Part shown: positions 24,025-32,297 of the stretch, piece by piece
Position numbering within the stretch: the first letter of the stretch is position 1
Layout: each line of letters begins with the position of its first letter
Assembly (NCBI GenBank): GCA_013043705.1
Contig: JABDNS010000079.1
Coordinates: forward strand, 1 to 33,247
Reading direction: 5' to 3'
DNA from: Pseudomonadales bacterium
GTDB lineage: Bacteria; Pseudomonadota; Gammaproteobacteria; Pseudomonadales; UBA7434
DNA length: 33,247 nucleotides
Position numbers and translations under genes: made by a program
The notes under the pieces: generated by a model
Database searches by the model: none
Seen by the model: the letters and a program-made list of their open reading frames with translations, nothing else
What the model was told of the DNA's origin: nothing

Positions 24025-25740
24025 TTGGACAATACACCCATATACCAGCTGCAAGGGCCTACGCCTTTCTCGCCATTTGCCGGTCAATCAGTACGAACCC
24101 GCGGCGTGGTTACCGGCGCGGTAAAGCACGGCTTTTTTATCCAGGACCCGGACGCCGGAACCTACGGAGCCGACGCGCAGGGCTGCTCACACGCATTGTT
24201 TGTGTTCAGTCGTGGTCGCAAACCCGCCGTGGGTAACTGGCTGGAACTGGACGCCAAGGTTATTGACTATACGCGTCTTGAGATCGACAAGCCGGTTACG
24301 CAGCTGCAAATGAACAAGGTGCGCCTGTTGCAACGCAACGGGCCTGAAATTGTGCCATATATGCTGCGTGCTGCCGCGCTGCCGGCTGAGGCCACAGAGC
24401 AGGCGCAATACCTGAATAGTCTTGAAGGTATGCTGGTCGGTATTGAGGCCGGCGCCACCTTCGTGCAAGCCAGCAACCCTTTTGGCGATTATGTTGTTGT
24501 ACCTCTTGATTGGGAAGAGCACGCCGATCGCTTTGACGCGCTGCGCAGCGCTGAAGGCGGCGTGTTGCTGGGCCCTAACAAGCAATCACTTTGGCTGCCC
24601 GGGTTTCGCATCCGCAAGTCGCGCGATGCGCCCAAAATTAATGTTGGCGCACGGTTACAAACGCCTGTTGCAGGCCCAATGGATTACCGCGTTGGCGCCT
24701 ACCAAATTGCGGTGACCGGCAGTTTTGATGCGACGCAGGCTGATATCGATATTTCAGCCAGCACACTTGTGCCTACCGCGAATGCGCTCAGCGTGCTTAC
24801 CCTGAATACTTTTAACCTGGATCCGCACATTGAGCGTGCCCGTTTTGTTGCAGACCCGCGCTCGGATATCGACGATGATATTGGTAGCGGTCAATACCGC
24901 TTGCTCGCCGAAGCGGTGGTGCAACAGGCCGCCTGTCCCGACATTGTTGCGCTGCAGGAAATACAGGATAGCGATGGAGCGGAGATTACCCAAACGGTGT
25001 CTGCGCATAAAACCCTGAAGCGGATTTGCGCGGACATCGAACGCGCTGGCGGGCCCACTTATGCCTGGGTAGATTTGCCGCCAGAGTCCGGCGCCGACGG
25101 TGGCCAGCCAGGCGGCAATATTCGTAATGCCTTCTTGTATAACCCGGCGCGCACTCTGTTACGGGAAGGTAGCGCTATTCGCCTCGGCGAAAATGACCCT
25201 GCTTTTACCGATTCGCGTAAACCATCCATCGCTGAATTTGCGCTGCAGCATAATGGAACACGCAGCAGCGCATGGCTAACGGTGGTAAACCTGCACCTGG
25301 CCTCGAAGCGCAAACAGCACAGCATATTTGCAGTTCAGGACCCAGGCCACGACCCGCGAGCCGCTATGCGGGTTGCGCAAGCTGCGCTGGTTAGGCAGCA
25401 CCTGCAAGCCCTGCTGAATAGCGACCAGGAATTTTATGTTACCGGCGACTTTAACGATGTGGAGCATAGCCAAACCTTGCGTACGATGCTCGGCGAGGAT
25501 TGCTGCAATATGCTCGAGCGCCTACCCGCCAGGCAGCGCTATGACTACAATCATCGTGGCAAGCTGCACGCACTAATGCACGGCGTGGTGCCGCTTGAGA
25601 TGCAGCAGCAGAACCGGGTTGAATATGAAGTGCTGCATGGCAATGAATTGCTCGGTGTGCGACCCGGAGAACTGGACCGCGCCCAAAAAGCCAGTGACCA
25701 TGCCTACGTTATCGCACGCATCCAACCCGGCTCAGCGTAA
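24025..25740 (+). CDS. OB-fold plus endonuclease/exonuclease/phosphatase (EEP) nuclease
   Basis: A 571-residue protein. TTG 24025 is the start used because an in-frame TAA lies nine bases upstream and no ATG or GTG is near the front. Residues about 15-100 (SPFAGQSVRTRGVVTGAVKH, then FFIQDP) look like an OB-type nucleic-acid-binding domain, and from about 250 the EEP fold follows with LTLNTFNLDPHIERARF, IVALQEIQD, VVNLHLASKRK, YVTGDFNDVEHS and KASDHAYVIARI, all conserved metal and catalytic segments. This is the plan of extracellular DNases such as ExeM or NucH, but no signal peptide is seen. Either the protein is cytoplasmic or export is by a nonclassical route. A small membrane protein starts 12 bases later. 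Confidence 0.8.
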   Translation: MDNTPIYQLQGPTPFSPFAGQSVRTRGVVTGAVKHGFFIQDPDAGTYGADAQGCSHALFVFSRGRKPAVGNWLELDAKVIDYTRLEIDKPVTQLQMNKVRLLQRNGPEIVPYMLRAAALPAEATEQAQYLNSLEGMLVGIEAGATFVQASNPFGDYVVVPLDWEEHADRFDALRSAEGGVLLGPNKQSLWLPGFRIRKSRDAPKINVGARLQTPVAGPMDYRVGAYQIAVTGSFDATQADIDISASTLVPTANALSVLTLNTFNLDPHIERARFVADPRSDIDDDIGSGQYRLLAEAVVQQAACPDIVALQEIQDSDGAEITQTVSAHKTLKRICADIERAGGPTYAWVDLPPESGADGGQPGGNIRNAFLYNPARTLLREGSAIRLGENDPAFTDSRKPSIAEFALQHNGTRSSAWLTVVNLHLASKRKQHSIFAVQDPGHDPRAAMRVAQAALVRQHLQALLNSDQEFYVTGDFNDVEHSQTLRTMLGEDCCNMLERLPARQRYDYNHRGKLHALMHGVVPLEMQQQNRVEYEVLHGNELLGVRPGELDRAQKASDHAYVIARIQPGSA

Positions 25741-25751
25741 GAGACACCAGC

Positions 25752-26192
25752 ATGCCTGCCTGGCTCGATAATGCACAAAACCTGCTTGCGCAAAATGCGC
25801 AGCTCGGTCTTTGGATGATGGGCTTTTCCGTGCTCGCGTTGCTCGCTACGATTATAGCGCTGCCCTGGTTTGTGGCCGCATTGCCCGCCAACTACTTTAC
25901 GCAGGACAATGCGGCGCGAGACGTAAAAGACTATATTGGCCTGCGCGCTATCATCGTACTGGCTGCAAAAAATGTACTGGGCCTGATTTTAATCCTGGCA
26001 GGAATCGCGATGTTGGTACTACCGGGGCAAGGCTTGCTTACGCTGTTGGCCGGGCTGGTGCTGTGCGACTTTCCCGGCAAACATGCACTAACCCTGGCAC
26101 TGGTTAAACGGCCAATCGTGCTGGCATCGCTCAACCGCATGCGGCGCGCGAAACAAAAACCGGAATTCTGGCTGGATAAACCTCCAGCGTGA
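25752..26192 (+). CDS. PGPGW-type small membrane protein
   Basis: A 146-residue protein from ATG 25752 (GAG upstream). Two or three hydrophobic spans: LWMMGFSVLALLATIIAL (about 20-37), IIVLAAKNVLGLILILAG (about 67-84) and the PGPGW-like segment MLVLPGQGLLTLLAGLVL (about 87-104). The tail is basic (NRMRRAKQKPEFWL). It is probably co-transcribed with the nuclease gene 11 bases before it. No function is known for this family. Confidence 0.75.
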   Translation: MPAWLDNAQNLLAQNAQLGLWMMGFSVLALLATIIALPWFVAALPANYFTQDNAARDVKDYIGLRAIIVLAAKNVLGLILILAGIAMLVLPGQGLLTLLAGLVLCDFPGKHALTLALVKRPIVLASLNRMRRAKQKPEFWLDKPPA

Positions 26193-26266
26193 ACAGGCCT
26201 GCGCTTGCTTGCGCTAGCAAATTAGATATTAAACGCGCCGCGAGACGCACCAATTCTTACAGGGGA

Positions 26267-26542
26267 TTAAATTCCGAGTTTGCCGAGTGTGTCGGCAATT
26301 TCGCGCAAAAACAATTCAAGGTTGGGGTGCTTGCTAGCGAAACGGGCTTCGAGTTCGCGCGCTCGCTGCATAAGCTCATCATCTGCATCAGCCGCACCGG
26401 AAGATGCGCCTTCTGCCTCACTCGCCTCACGGATGTCGCTGTCTAGTGCCTTGAATAAATCCAGCGCCTCGTCGTCGACATCGCTCCTGCCAAGCTCTTG
26501 TCCGAGCTCATCAAGCAGTTCACGGATTCGCTGTTTGGACAT
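26267..26542 (-). CDS. DUF4404 family small protein
   Basis: A 91-residue acidic, helical protein (RIRELLDELGQELGR, ELMQRARELEARFASKHPNL, FLREIADTLGKLGI) of about the right size for DUF4404. Starts at ATG 26542 behind GAGG. It follows the ferredoxin gene by 13 bases on the minus strand and is probably in one transcript. Function unknown. It converges on the PGPGW gene. Confidence 0.75.
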   Translation of the reverse strand: MSKQRIRELLDELGQELGRSDVDDEALDLFKALDSDIREASEAEGASSGAADADDELMQRARELEARFASKHPNLELFLREIADTLGKLGI

Positions 26543-26555
26543 GCGCAGGCCTCAG

Positions 26556-26876
26556 TTATTGTTCTTCAGGTAGATGAACAATGAGCCCATCCATTTCTTC
26601 GGTTAGCGAAATTTGGCAGGATAAACGGCTATTCTCGCGACGCTCGCAGGCGGTGCCATCGAGCATCTCATCTTCAAATTCATTGGGTGGGCCAACGACA
26701 TCAGTCCAGCGCTCGTCGACGTAACAATGGCAGGTTGCACAAGCACAACCGCCTCCGCATTCGGCCACGATGCTATCAATGCCCTCGTCAACGGCCAATT
26801 GCATAACCGAAAGCCCCGGCTTGCCGGTTGCTTTACGCTCTTCGCCGTCTGCGTTGATAAATGTCACTGTCGTCAT
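26556..26876 (-). CDS. fdx: [2Fe-2S] ferredoxin, adrenodoxin/putidaredoxin type
   Basis: A 106-residue protein from ATG 26876. The cluster ligands are Cys40, Cys46, Cys49 and Cys87 (AECGGGCACATCHCYV and SRLSCQI), spaced as in putidaredoxin and adrenodoxin (5, 2 and about 37 residues apart). Such ferredoxins feed electrons to P450s or other oxygenases from a flavin reductase. The best local reductase is at 6820-8070, whose own adjacent ferredoxin is a remnant; whether they work together is inference. DUF4404 follows 13 bases later. The next gene upstream is divergent (acyl-CoA synthetase). Confidence 0.92.
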   Translation of the reverse strand: MTTVTFINADGEERKATGKPGLSVMQLAVDEGIDSIVAECGGGCACATCHCYVDERWTDVVGPPNEFEDEMLDGTACERRENSRLSCQISLTEEMDGLIVHLPEEQ

Positions 26877-26909
26877 ACCAATGATTCCCGCTACTGATTA
26901 AAATGACCC

Positions 26910-26971
26910 GCAAACCAGGTCGACTGTGTTTTTGCGTTCGCAGCCTGCAAACCAGGCAACTGCAAACCAAG
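26910..26971. repeat. three GCAAACCA repeats between divergent genes
   Basis: GCAAACCAGG at 26910-26919 and 26947-26956 and GCAAACCAAG at 26962-26971 (the last two spaced 15 bases apart) lie in the 283-base divergent region of the ferredoxin and acyl-CoA synthetase genes. They may be operator half-sites; no match to a known regulator is claimed. The rest of the region shows no gene. Confidence 0.5.
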
Positions 26972-27159
26972 TGGCGCGGTATTCTAACCGCCACCGGCCC
27001 CAGCGCAAACACCCCAGACCGCCCAAATAGCCTAACGTTCAAAGCAACTTGAGCTGAGACCCCAAAACAGGGAAAATTGCCGAACGTCCGGGCCGAGCTA
27101 AACAGTACAAACTGGCAGCCTGCGCCCATTACCGGAAAACTCGCACTCACTGGAGCCCC

Positions 27160-28839
27160 ATGGATTACATAGGCCCCCTACAGCAATTCAAGCAGCGCGC
27201 GCTCGCTACACCGCAGCAGCCATACTTACACCAGCCGGTCGACGGCAACTGGAAGGTCTATAGCTGGGGCGAGGTCGACGATTTGGCTCGCAGGGTCGCA
27301 TCGGGCCTGCAGGCGATGGGCCTGGAGCAAGGCGATCGAGTTGCACTATTGGCAAAAAACAGCGCCGAGTGGCTAATTGCCGACATCGGCATCGCGATGG
27401 CGGGAATGATCAGTGTGCCAATTTATGCAACAGCTGGGGCCAATACGATCAGCTACGTTCTGGAGCATAGCGACAGCAAGGCTTTGTTTGTGGGCAAGCT
27501 GGATTCCCAGTCCGCACTTGCCGCCGCAAACATCGACGTCCCGACGATCGGTTTTCCCTACGCAGGCATTGAAGCAACACTTTCCTGGAATGCCTGGCTT
27601 GCGGAGCAAACGCCTATTGAAGTTACTGCCGACCCGGGGCTGGACGATGCCTTCACCATCGTTTACACATCCGGCAGCACCGGCAAACCAAAGGGTGTGG
27701 TGCTTACCAGCCGCAATTTGGCGGCCGCATCCAACGACGTGGTCGCATGGCTGCCCGAGGGTCACAATCGAATAGTCTCTTATTTACCGCTGGCACATAT
27801 TACCGAGCGCTCGATGGTAACCATGAACTCGTTCTACAGTAGCATTGAAATTTTCTATAACGATTCGTTGGATACTTTCGTCGATGACTTGCGCCACGCT
27901 AATCCCACGGCATTTATCTCGGTGCCCCGTCTGTGGGCCAAGTTCCAGTCTAAAGTGCTGGACCAAATTCCGGATAAAAAATTACAACGCCTACTTTCAA
28001 TGCCCTTCGTAGGCAAGCGAGTGGCCAAAAAAATTCGCCGCCAACTTGGCTTTGAAGACTGCGAATTTTTCGGCTCAGGCAGTGCGCCCATTTCACCCGA
28101 ACTGCTGCGCTGGTTTCACCGCCTTGGCGTAAATATCGCCGAGGGCTGGGGAATGAGCGAGACCAGTGGCGCTTCCTGCACCAATCAACCCTTCAAGGCC
28201 TCGCAACTGGGCACCATCGGTACCGCCTGCAAAAGCGTAGAACTGAGAACTTCGGCAAGCGGCGAATTGCTGATTCGTGGCCCATCGGTATTCAAGGAAT
28301 ATTATAAAAACCCGCAGGCAACCGCGGAGGCGTTTGAAGGCGACTGGTTTAAAACCGGCGACAAAGCGGTGCAACGCAGCGATGGCGCGTGGGTTATTGT
28401 AGGCCGCGTAAAAGAGCAGTTCAAAACAGCGAAAGGGAAATATGTTGCACCGGTACCGATTGAAAGCCTGCTCGGCTCGAACAGTTTTATTGAGCAGTCC
28501 TGCGTACTGGGCTCAGGCTTGCCACAGCCGGTTGCGCTGGTGGTCACCAATGCAGGCAGTTCGGTATCGCGCGATGAGCTCAATCAAAGCCTGGCCGCCA
28601 CACTGGAAAGCGTCAATGCACAGCTGGAGTCACATCAGCGGCTGTCCAATATTGTTGTCTGTGAAGAACCCTGGACGATTGAGAACGACATGCTCACGCC
28701 TACCCTCAAACTCAAACGCGATCGCATTGAGGCGCGCTACCGCCAGCTGATCGAGAATGAAGTTGCCTACAGCGGTAACAAACCTTCAGGCAACACCAGC
28801 GTGCAGTTCGATAACAAGATTGGCTGGATTACGAGTTAA
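27160..28839 (+). CDS. long-chain acyl-CoA synthetase (AMP-binding, FadD/FAA type)
   Basis: A 559-residue AMP-forming enzyme from ATG 27160 behind TGGAG. The adenylation motifs are YTSGSTGKPKGV (residues 169-180), YLPLAHITERS, GSGSAPISPELL, GWGMSETSGAS (329-339), then FKTGDKAVQR and GRVKEQFKTAKGKYVAP (long-chain synthetase linker). It makes acyl-CoA from fatty acid, ATP and CoA and so supplies substrate for the WS/DGATs and the acyl-CoA dehydrogenase. The C-terminal end FDNKIGWITS is followed after the stop by in-frame DNN-type repeats (28853-28900). Confidence 0.92.
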   Translation: MDYIGPLQQFKQRALATPQQPYLHQPVDGNWKVYSWGEVDDLARRVASGLQAMGLEQGDRVALLAKNSAEWLIADIGIAMAGMISVPIYATAGANTISYVLEHSDSKALFVGKLDSQSALAAANIDVPTIGFPYAGIEATLSWNAWLAEQTPIEVTADPGLDDAFTIVYTSGSTGKPKGVVLTSRNLAAASNDVVAWLPEGHNRIVSYLPLAHITERSMVTMNSFYSSIEIFYNDSLDTFVDDLRHANPTAFISVPRLWAKFQSKVLDQIPDKKLQRLLSMPFVGKRVAKKIRRQLGFEDCEFFGSGSAPISPELLRWFHRLGVNIAEGWGMSETSGASCTNQPFKASQLGTIGTACKSVELRTSASGELLIRGPSVFKEYYKNPQATAEAFEGDWFKTGDKAVQRSDGAWVIVGRVKEQFKTAKGKYVAPVPIESLLGSNSFIEQSCVLGSGLPQPVALVVTNAGSSVSRDELNQSLAATLESVNAQLESHQRLSNIVVCEEPWTIENDMLTPTLKLKRDRIEARYRQLIENEVAYSGNKPSGNTSVQFDNKIGWITS

Positions 28840-28852
28840 GCCTGCAACGTTT

Positions 28853-28900
28853 TTGATAACAATGTTGATAACAATATTGATAACAACGTTGATAACAACA
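28853..28900. repeat. four 12-bp tandem repeats behind the acyl-CoA synthetase stop
   Basis: Four copies of TTGATAACAAxx (AATG, AATA, AACG, AACA endings) lie between the converging synthetase and aldolase genes. They are in frame with the synthetase stop, so read-through would give V/I-DNN repeats; the gene's own end contains the related TTCGATAACAAGA. The joins make small palindromes (CAATATTG, CAACGTTG). AT-rich against a GC-rich backbone. Confidence 0.9.
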
Positions 28901-28914
28901 AACGCACAAACAGA

Positions 28915-29748
28915 TTAATAATCGTAACCGGGGTTTGCACGGTTGAGCTTACGCATTAAGCCTGGCCATACAAGGTTGTCACCCAGCCCGGGCTGGAACG
29001 CCACTTCCCCTTGCTGGTAGACGCGATCAGCCATGGCCTGCGGCTCTTCATGCAGGTGCTCGGCAGCACCGATCGATTGCGCAAGAATTTGCGTTTTGCA
29101 GGCGTTTTCTAAAAAATACATCCGCAAAAATGCAATTGCACAGTTGCGACCCACGGTAAGCGTGCCGTGGTTGCGCAGCATCAGCAGGCTTTTTTCGCCC
29201 ATATCCGCAATCAACCTATCGCGCTCGTCGAGATCCAGCGCAATACCTTCGTAGTCGTGGTAAGCAAGGTCGTTAAATACCTGCATCGAAAACTGCGTGT
29301 AACGCTTCAACCCGCCCTTCTGCACAGAAACGGCAATGCCGTAAGGCGTATGCACATGCATAACGCAGCCGGCATCATCGCGTGCACTGTGCACCGCTGA
29401 ATGAATGGTAAATCCTGCCGGGTTCACAAAATATGGCGTATCACTTTTGATATTACCCTCAAGGTCGATCTTGACCAGGCTGGAGGCTGTCATCTCGTCG
29501 AACAATACGCCGTAAGGATTAATCAGGAAACGCTCTTCGCCATCTTCATCGGGTAGGCGCGCGGATATATGCGTAAACACCAGGTCGGTCCAGCCATACA
29601 GGGCCACCAGGCGATAGGTAGCCGCCAGCTCGACCCTGGTCTGCCACTCGGCAGGCGATACTTTATCTTCCATACGCGGTATGGCGGCCGGATCCGGAAT
29701 ATCAAAGCCTTCGATGCCACCCAGGTTCATTTGCGCTACATTATTCAT
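28915..29748 (-). CDS. class II aldolase/adducin domain protein
   Basis: A 277-residue protein from ATG 29748 behind a strong GGAGG. Metal and active-site parts: THISARLPDED, HSAVHSARDDAGCVMHVHTP (His ligands), and RNHGTLTVGRN. The fold includes L-fuculose-phosphate and L-ribulose-phosphate aldolases and epimerases. Substrate here is unknown. It follows the M20 peptidase by 67 bases on the same strand. Confidence 0.88.
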   Translation of the reverse strand: MNNVAQMNLGGIEGFDIPDPAAIPRMEDKVSPAEWQTRVELAATYRLVALYGWTDLVFTHISARLPDEDGEERFLINPYGVLFDEMTASSLVKIDLEGNIKSDTPYFVNPAGFTIHSAVHSARDDAGCVMHVHTPYGIAVSVQKGGLKRYTQFSMQVFNDLAYHDYEGIALDLDERDRLIADMGEKSLLMLRNHGTLTVGRNCAIAFLRMYFLENACKTQILAQSIGAAEHLHEEPQAMADRVYQQGEVAFQPGLGDNLVWPGLMRKLNRANPGYDY

Positions 29749-29815
29749 TACTTACCTCCGCGCCGCAGCGCTACCATATATAAAATTGCTCGCATAGTTT
29801 AACAGCTGCTGCGAT

Positions 29816-31297
29816 TCAAGGCGCGCCAGCGCTTTTGATCAGCGCCGACATTAATTCAACCGATTTCACAACGCTGGCGGTCGCTAGTCGCTCACCGGTC
29901 GAATGAATACGCGCGGTATCCCCCATCGGCAACTGGAACGGCCTGAAACGATAGATGGACGGGCAAATTCGCTGGTAGTGCCGGGTATCTGTGCTGGCAA
30001 CCAAAAGACCAGGCACAACCAGCGCCTCAGGGAACACTTCTTGAATCGCGCGACTGATCCTTGCATAGCCCTCGCCATCCATTGGTGCCACTGGCGGGCT
30101 TTGCCCCCAGGAGTCGGTGCTAATGCTTATACGCTCGTCGTCAATAATTTTTTTTATAGCCGCCACTGCATCCTCAACGCTAAACCCGGGCAGCAAGCGC
30201 ATATTAATTTTCGCAGAAGCGCGCTGTGGAATCACATTTTCCTTGACGCCTGCATCAAACATGGTAAGCGCCGCAGTCGAGCGCACCATTGCATTGTTCG
30301 CCGGAATGTCGCCCAAGGCATTCAATACGAACGGCCTGCCAAGCCATAAATTTCGCATCATCCAGCCTTGCACACCGCCCACTTCCGCACCCAGCACATC
30401 AAGCATCTCAATAATAGGTGACTGTAGCCTGGGCGGCAGCGGATTCTCGTGCACACGCGTAACCGCAGTTGCCAACCGTGCAATAGCGCTGTCGGCAGAC
30501 GGCATTGACGAGTGCCCACCTTCAGCGTCGGCATGTAGCGAAAACGTAACGTAGGTTTTTTCGGCGAGTGCAATCATTGCCATTGGCCGTTCGCCCAGCC
30601 ACGGCGTTTGCTCGATCATTGCACCGCCCTCTCCCACCATGTAAGGAAACGAGATGCCGCGCTGGGCCAGCGCCGCGGTAAGCACAACCGCACCCGCTTC
30701 GCCGCCTATTTCCTCATCGTGCACAATCGAAAAATACAGATCGCGCGTGGGCCGATAACCGTTTCGCTGCAAGCCTTCTATCGCTTCAAAATAGGCTATG
30801 ACAGCTAGCTTGTCGTCGATCACGCCGCGGCCCCATAAATAACCATCGGAAACCTTGCCAGCAAACGGTGGTTGCGGCCAATCTTTTAGTGTGCCCGGCT
30901 CGATGGGCACAACGTCGTAGTGTGCGTCGAATAATACAGGAGTCGCCGCACTGTTAGTTCCCGGCCAACGCAGCAACAGGCTGTACTTTGAGAATCGCTC
31001 CACGTGAAGATTTGCGAACGTGGCAGGGTAACTGCGCTCTAGAAATGCAACAAAGGCATCGAACTGCGCGTAGTCGATTTTTGTTTTGTCCTGAAAACTA
31101 ACGGTTGGATAGCGAAGCGCCTCGGCCATACGCGACAGGCTAGCCGGTTGCGCTGCATTAGCACTTGCACTCGAAGCGACAACCAGCGCAAGCGACGGCA
31201 GTGCTAGCCATAACAGCGCGACTTGCAACAGCGCCAGCTTTAAAAATGCAGCCCTGGCACACATACATGCGTATTGAAAAAAAAGATCGAATCGCAT
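29816..31297 (-). CDS. M20 family metallopeptidase, carboxypeptidase S-like, exported
   Basis: A 493-residue protein from ATG 31297; a TTG at 31303 is an alternative. A long hydrophobic N-terminus (about residues 16-40) ends near ASANAAQ, so a signal peptide or anchor is likely. The M20 metal ligands are seen: His126 (FDAHYDVV), Asp161 (RGVIDDK), Glu195-196 (HDEEIGGE), and His near the C-terminus (ARIHSTGER). It probably removes amino acids from peptides in the periplasm. It starts two bases after the TGA of the quinone oxidoreductase (TGATAATG), so the two are translationally coupled. Confidence 0.88.
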   Translation of the reverse strand: MRFDLFFQYACMCARAAFLKLALLQVALLWLALPSLALVVASSASANAAQPASLSRMAEALRYPTVSFQDKTKIDYAQFDAFVAFLERSYPATFANLHVERFSKYSLLLRWPGTNSAATPVLFDAHYDVVPIEPGTLKDWPQPPFAGKVSDGYLWGRGVIDDKLAVIAYFEAIEGLQRNGYRPTRDLYFSIVHDEEIGGEAGAVVLTAALAQRGISFPYMVGEGGAMIEQTPWLGERPMAMIALAEKTYVTFSLHADAEGGHSSMPSADSAIARLATAVTRVHENPLPPRLQSPIIEMLDVLGAEVGGVQGWMMRNLWLGRPFVLNALGDIPANNAMVRSTAALTMFDAGVKENVIPQRASAKINMRLLPGFSVEDAVAAIKKIIDDERISISTDSWGQSPPVAPMDGEGYARISRAIQEVFPEALVVPGLLVASTDTRHYQRICPSIYRFRPFQLPMGDTARIHSTGERLATASVVKSVELMSALIKSAGAP

Positions 31298-31299
31298 TA

Positions 31300-32283
31300 T
31301 CAACTACCGGTAGTTAATATTATTTTGCCGATATGTTGGCTGGTTTCCATCAAGCGGTGAGCATCTGCGGCCTCGGCAAGCGGAAATCGCGCCGCGATAA
31401 CCGGGCGAATCTTTCCCATCTCTATTAATGGCCAAAATGATTCTTGCAGTGCGGAAGCAATCCGCGCCTTGCTGGCCGCCGATTGCGGGCGCAACGTCGA
31501 GGCAGAAAAGGTAATGCGTTTGGTCATCATCGGCATAAAATTAACGCTCGCTTCGAAGCCAGCCTGGAAGTTTATATTGGCGATACGCCCTTCAATTGCC
31601 GCGAGGCTAAAATTTTTCTGGATATAGTCGCCGCCAACCATGTCCAGAATAACATCGATGCCGGGCTTGTCGTGATGCGCGCGCACCGCTTCGACAAAGT
31701 CTTCGCTGCGATAATTAATCGCCTTTACTGCGCCTAGCGTTTCACAAGCCGCCACCTTTTCATCGCTGCCAGCGGTTGCATAAACCTTGGCCCCAACTGC
31801 TTTCGCCATTTGTATCGCTGTAACACCAATACCAGACGTGCCACCATGCACCAGGAAGGATTCTCCGCTACGCAACTTTGCACGATCAAAAACATTCGAC
31901 CATACGGTAAAAAACGTTTCGGGCAAGCTGGCTGCCTGCACCGCGCTTAGCCCGGCCGGGATCGGCAGGCACTGACCGGCGTCAACGCTGGTAAATTCTG
32001 CATAGCCACCGCCATTGCTAAGCGCGCATACCGCCTCGCCCACGCGCCAGCCTTCGACACCCTCGCCAACCGCTGCTACCACGCCCGCCACTTCCAGGCC
32101 AAGCAGATCCGATGCGCCCGCAGGCGCTGGATAAAAACCCAATCGCTGGATAATATCGGGGCGATTGACGCCAGCCGCCTCAACCGCAATGAGCAGTTCA
32201 CCTTTGCCGGCAACAGGCTGCTCGCGTTCCGCCAATTGCAAAACCTCGGGCCCGCCGTGCTTGCTAACTTCTATAACTCGCAT
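31300..32283 (-). CDS. NAD(P)H quinone oxidoreductase (zeta-crystallin/PIG3-like MDR)
   Basis: A 327-residue MDR protein from ATG 32283 (GGGA upstream). EAAGVNRPDIIQRLGFYPAP (about 36-55), SLPETFFTVWSNVFDRA (about 117-133) and FLVHGGTSGIGVTAIQMAKA (about 143-162) are those of PIG3-like quinone oxidoreductases. It reduces quinones with NAD(P)H. No zinc site. It is 14 bases after the cytochrome b561-YceI gene and is coupled to the M20 gene. Confidence 0.93.
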   Translation of the reverse strand: MRVIEVSKHGGPEVLQLAEREQPVAGKGELLIAVEAAGVNRPDIIQRLGFYPAPAGASDLLGLEVAGVVAAVGEGVEGWRVGEAVCALSNGGGYAEFTSVDAGQCLPIPAGLSAVQAASLPETFFTVWSNVFDRAKLRSGESFLVHGGTSGIGVTAIQMAKAVGAKVYATAGSDEKVAACETLGAVKAINYRSEDFVEAVRAHHDKPGIDVILDMVGGDYIQKNFSLAAIEGRIANINFQAGFEASVNFMPMMTKRITFSASTLRPQSAASKARIASALQESFWPLIEMGKIRPVIAARFPLAEAADAHRLMETSQHIGKIILTTGS

Positions 32284-32297
32284 AATTGAAATCCCGC

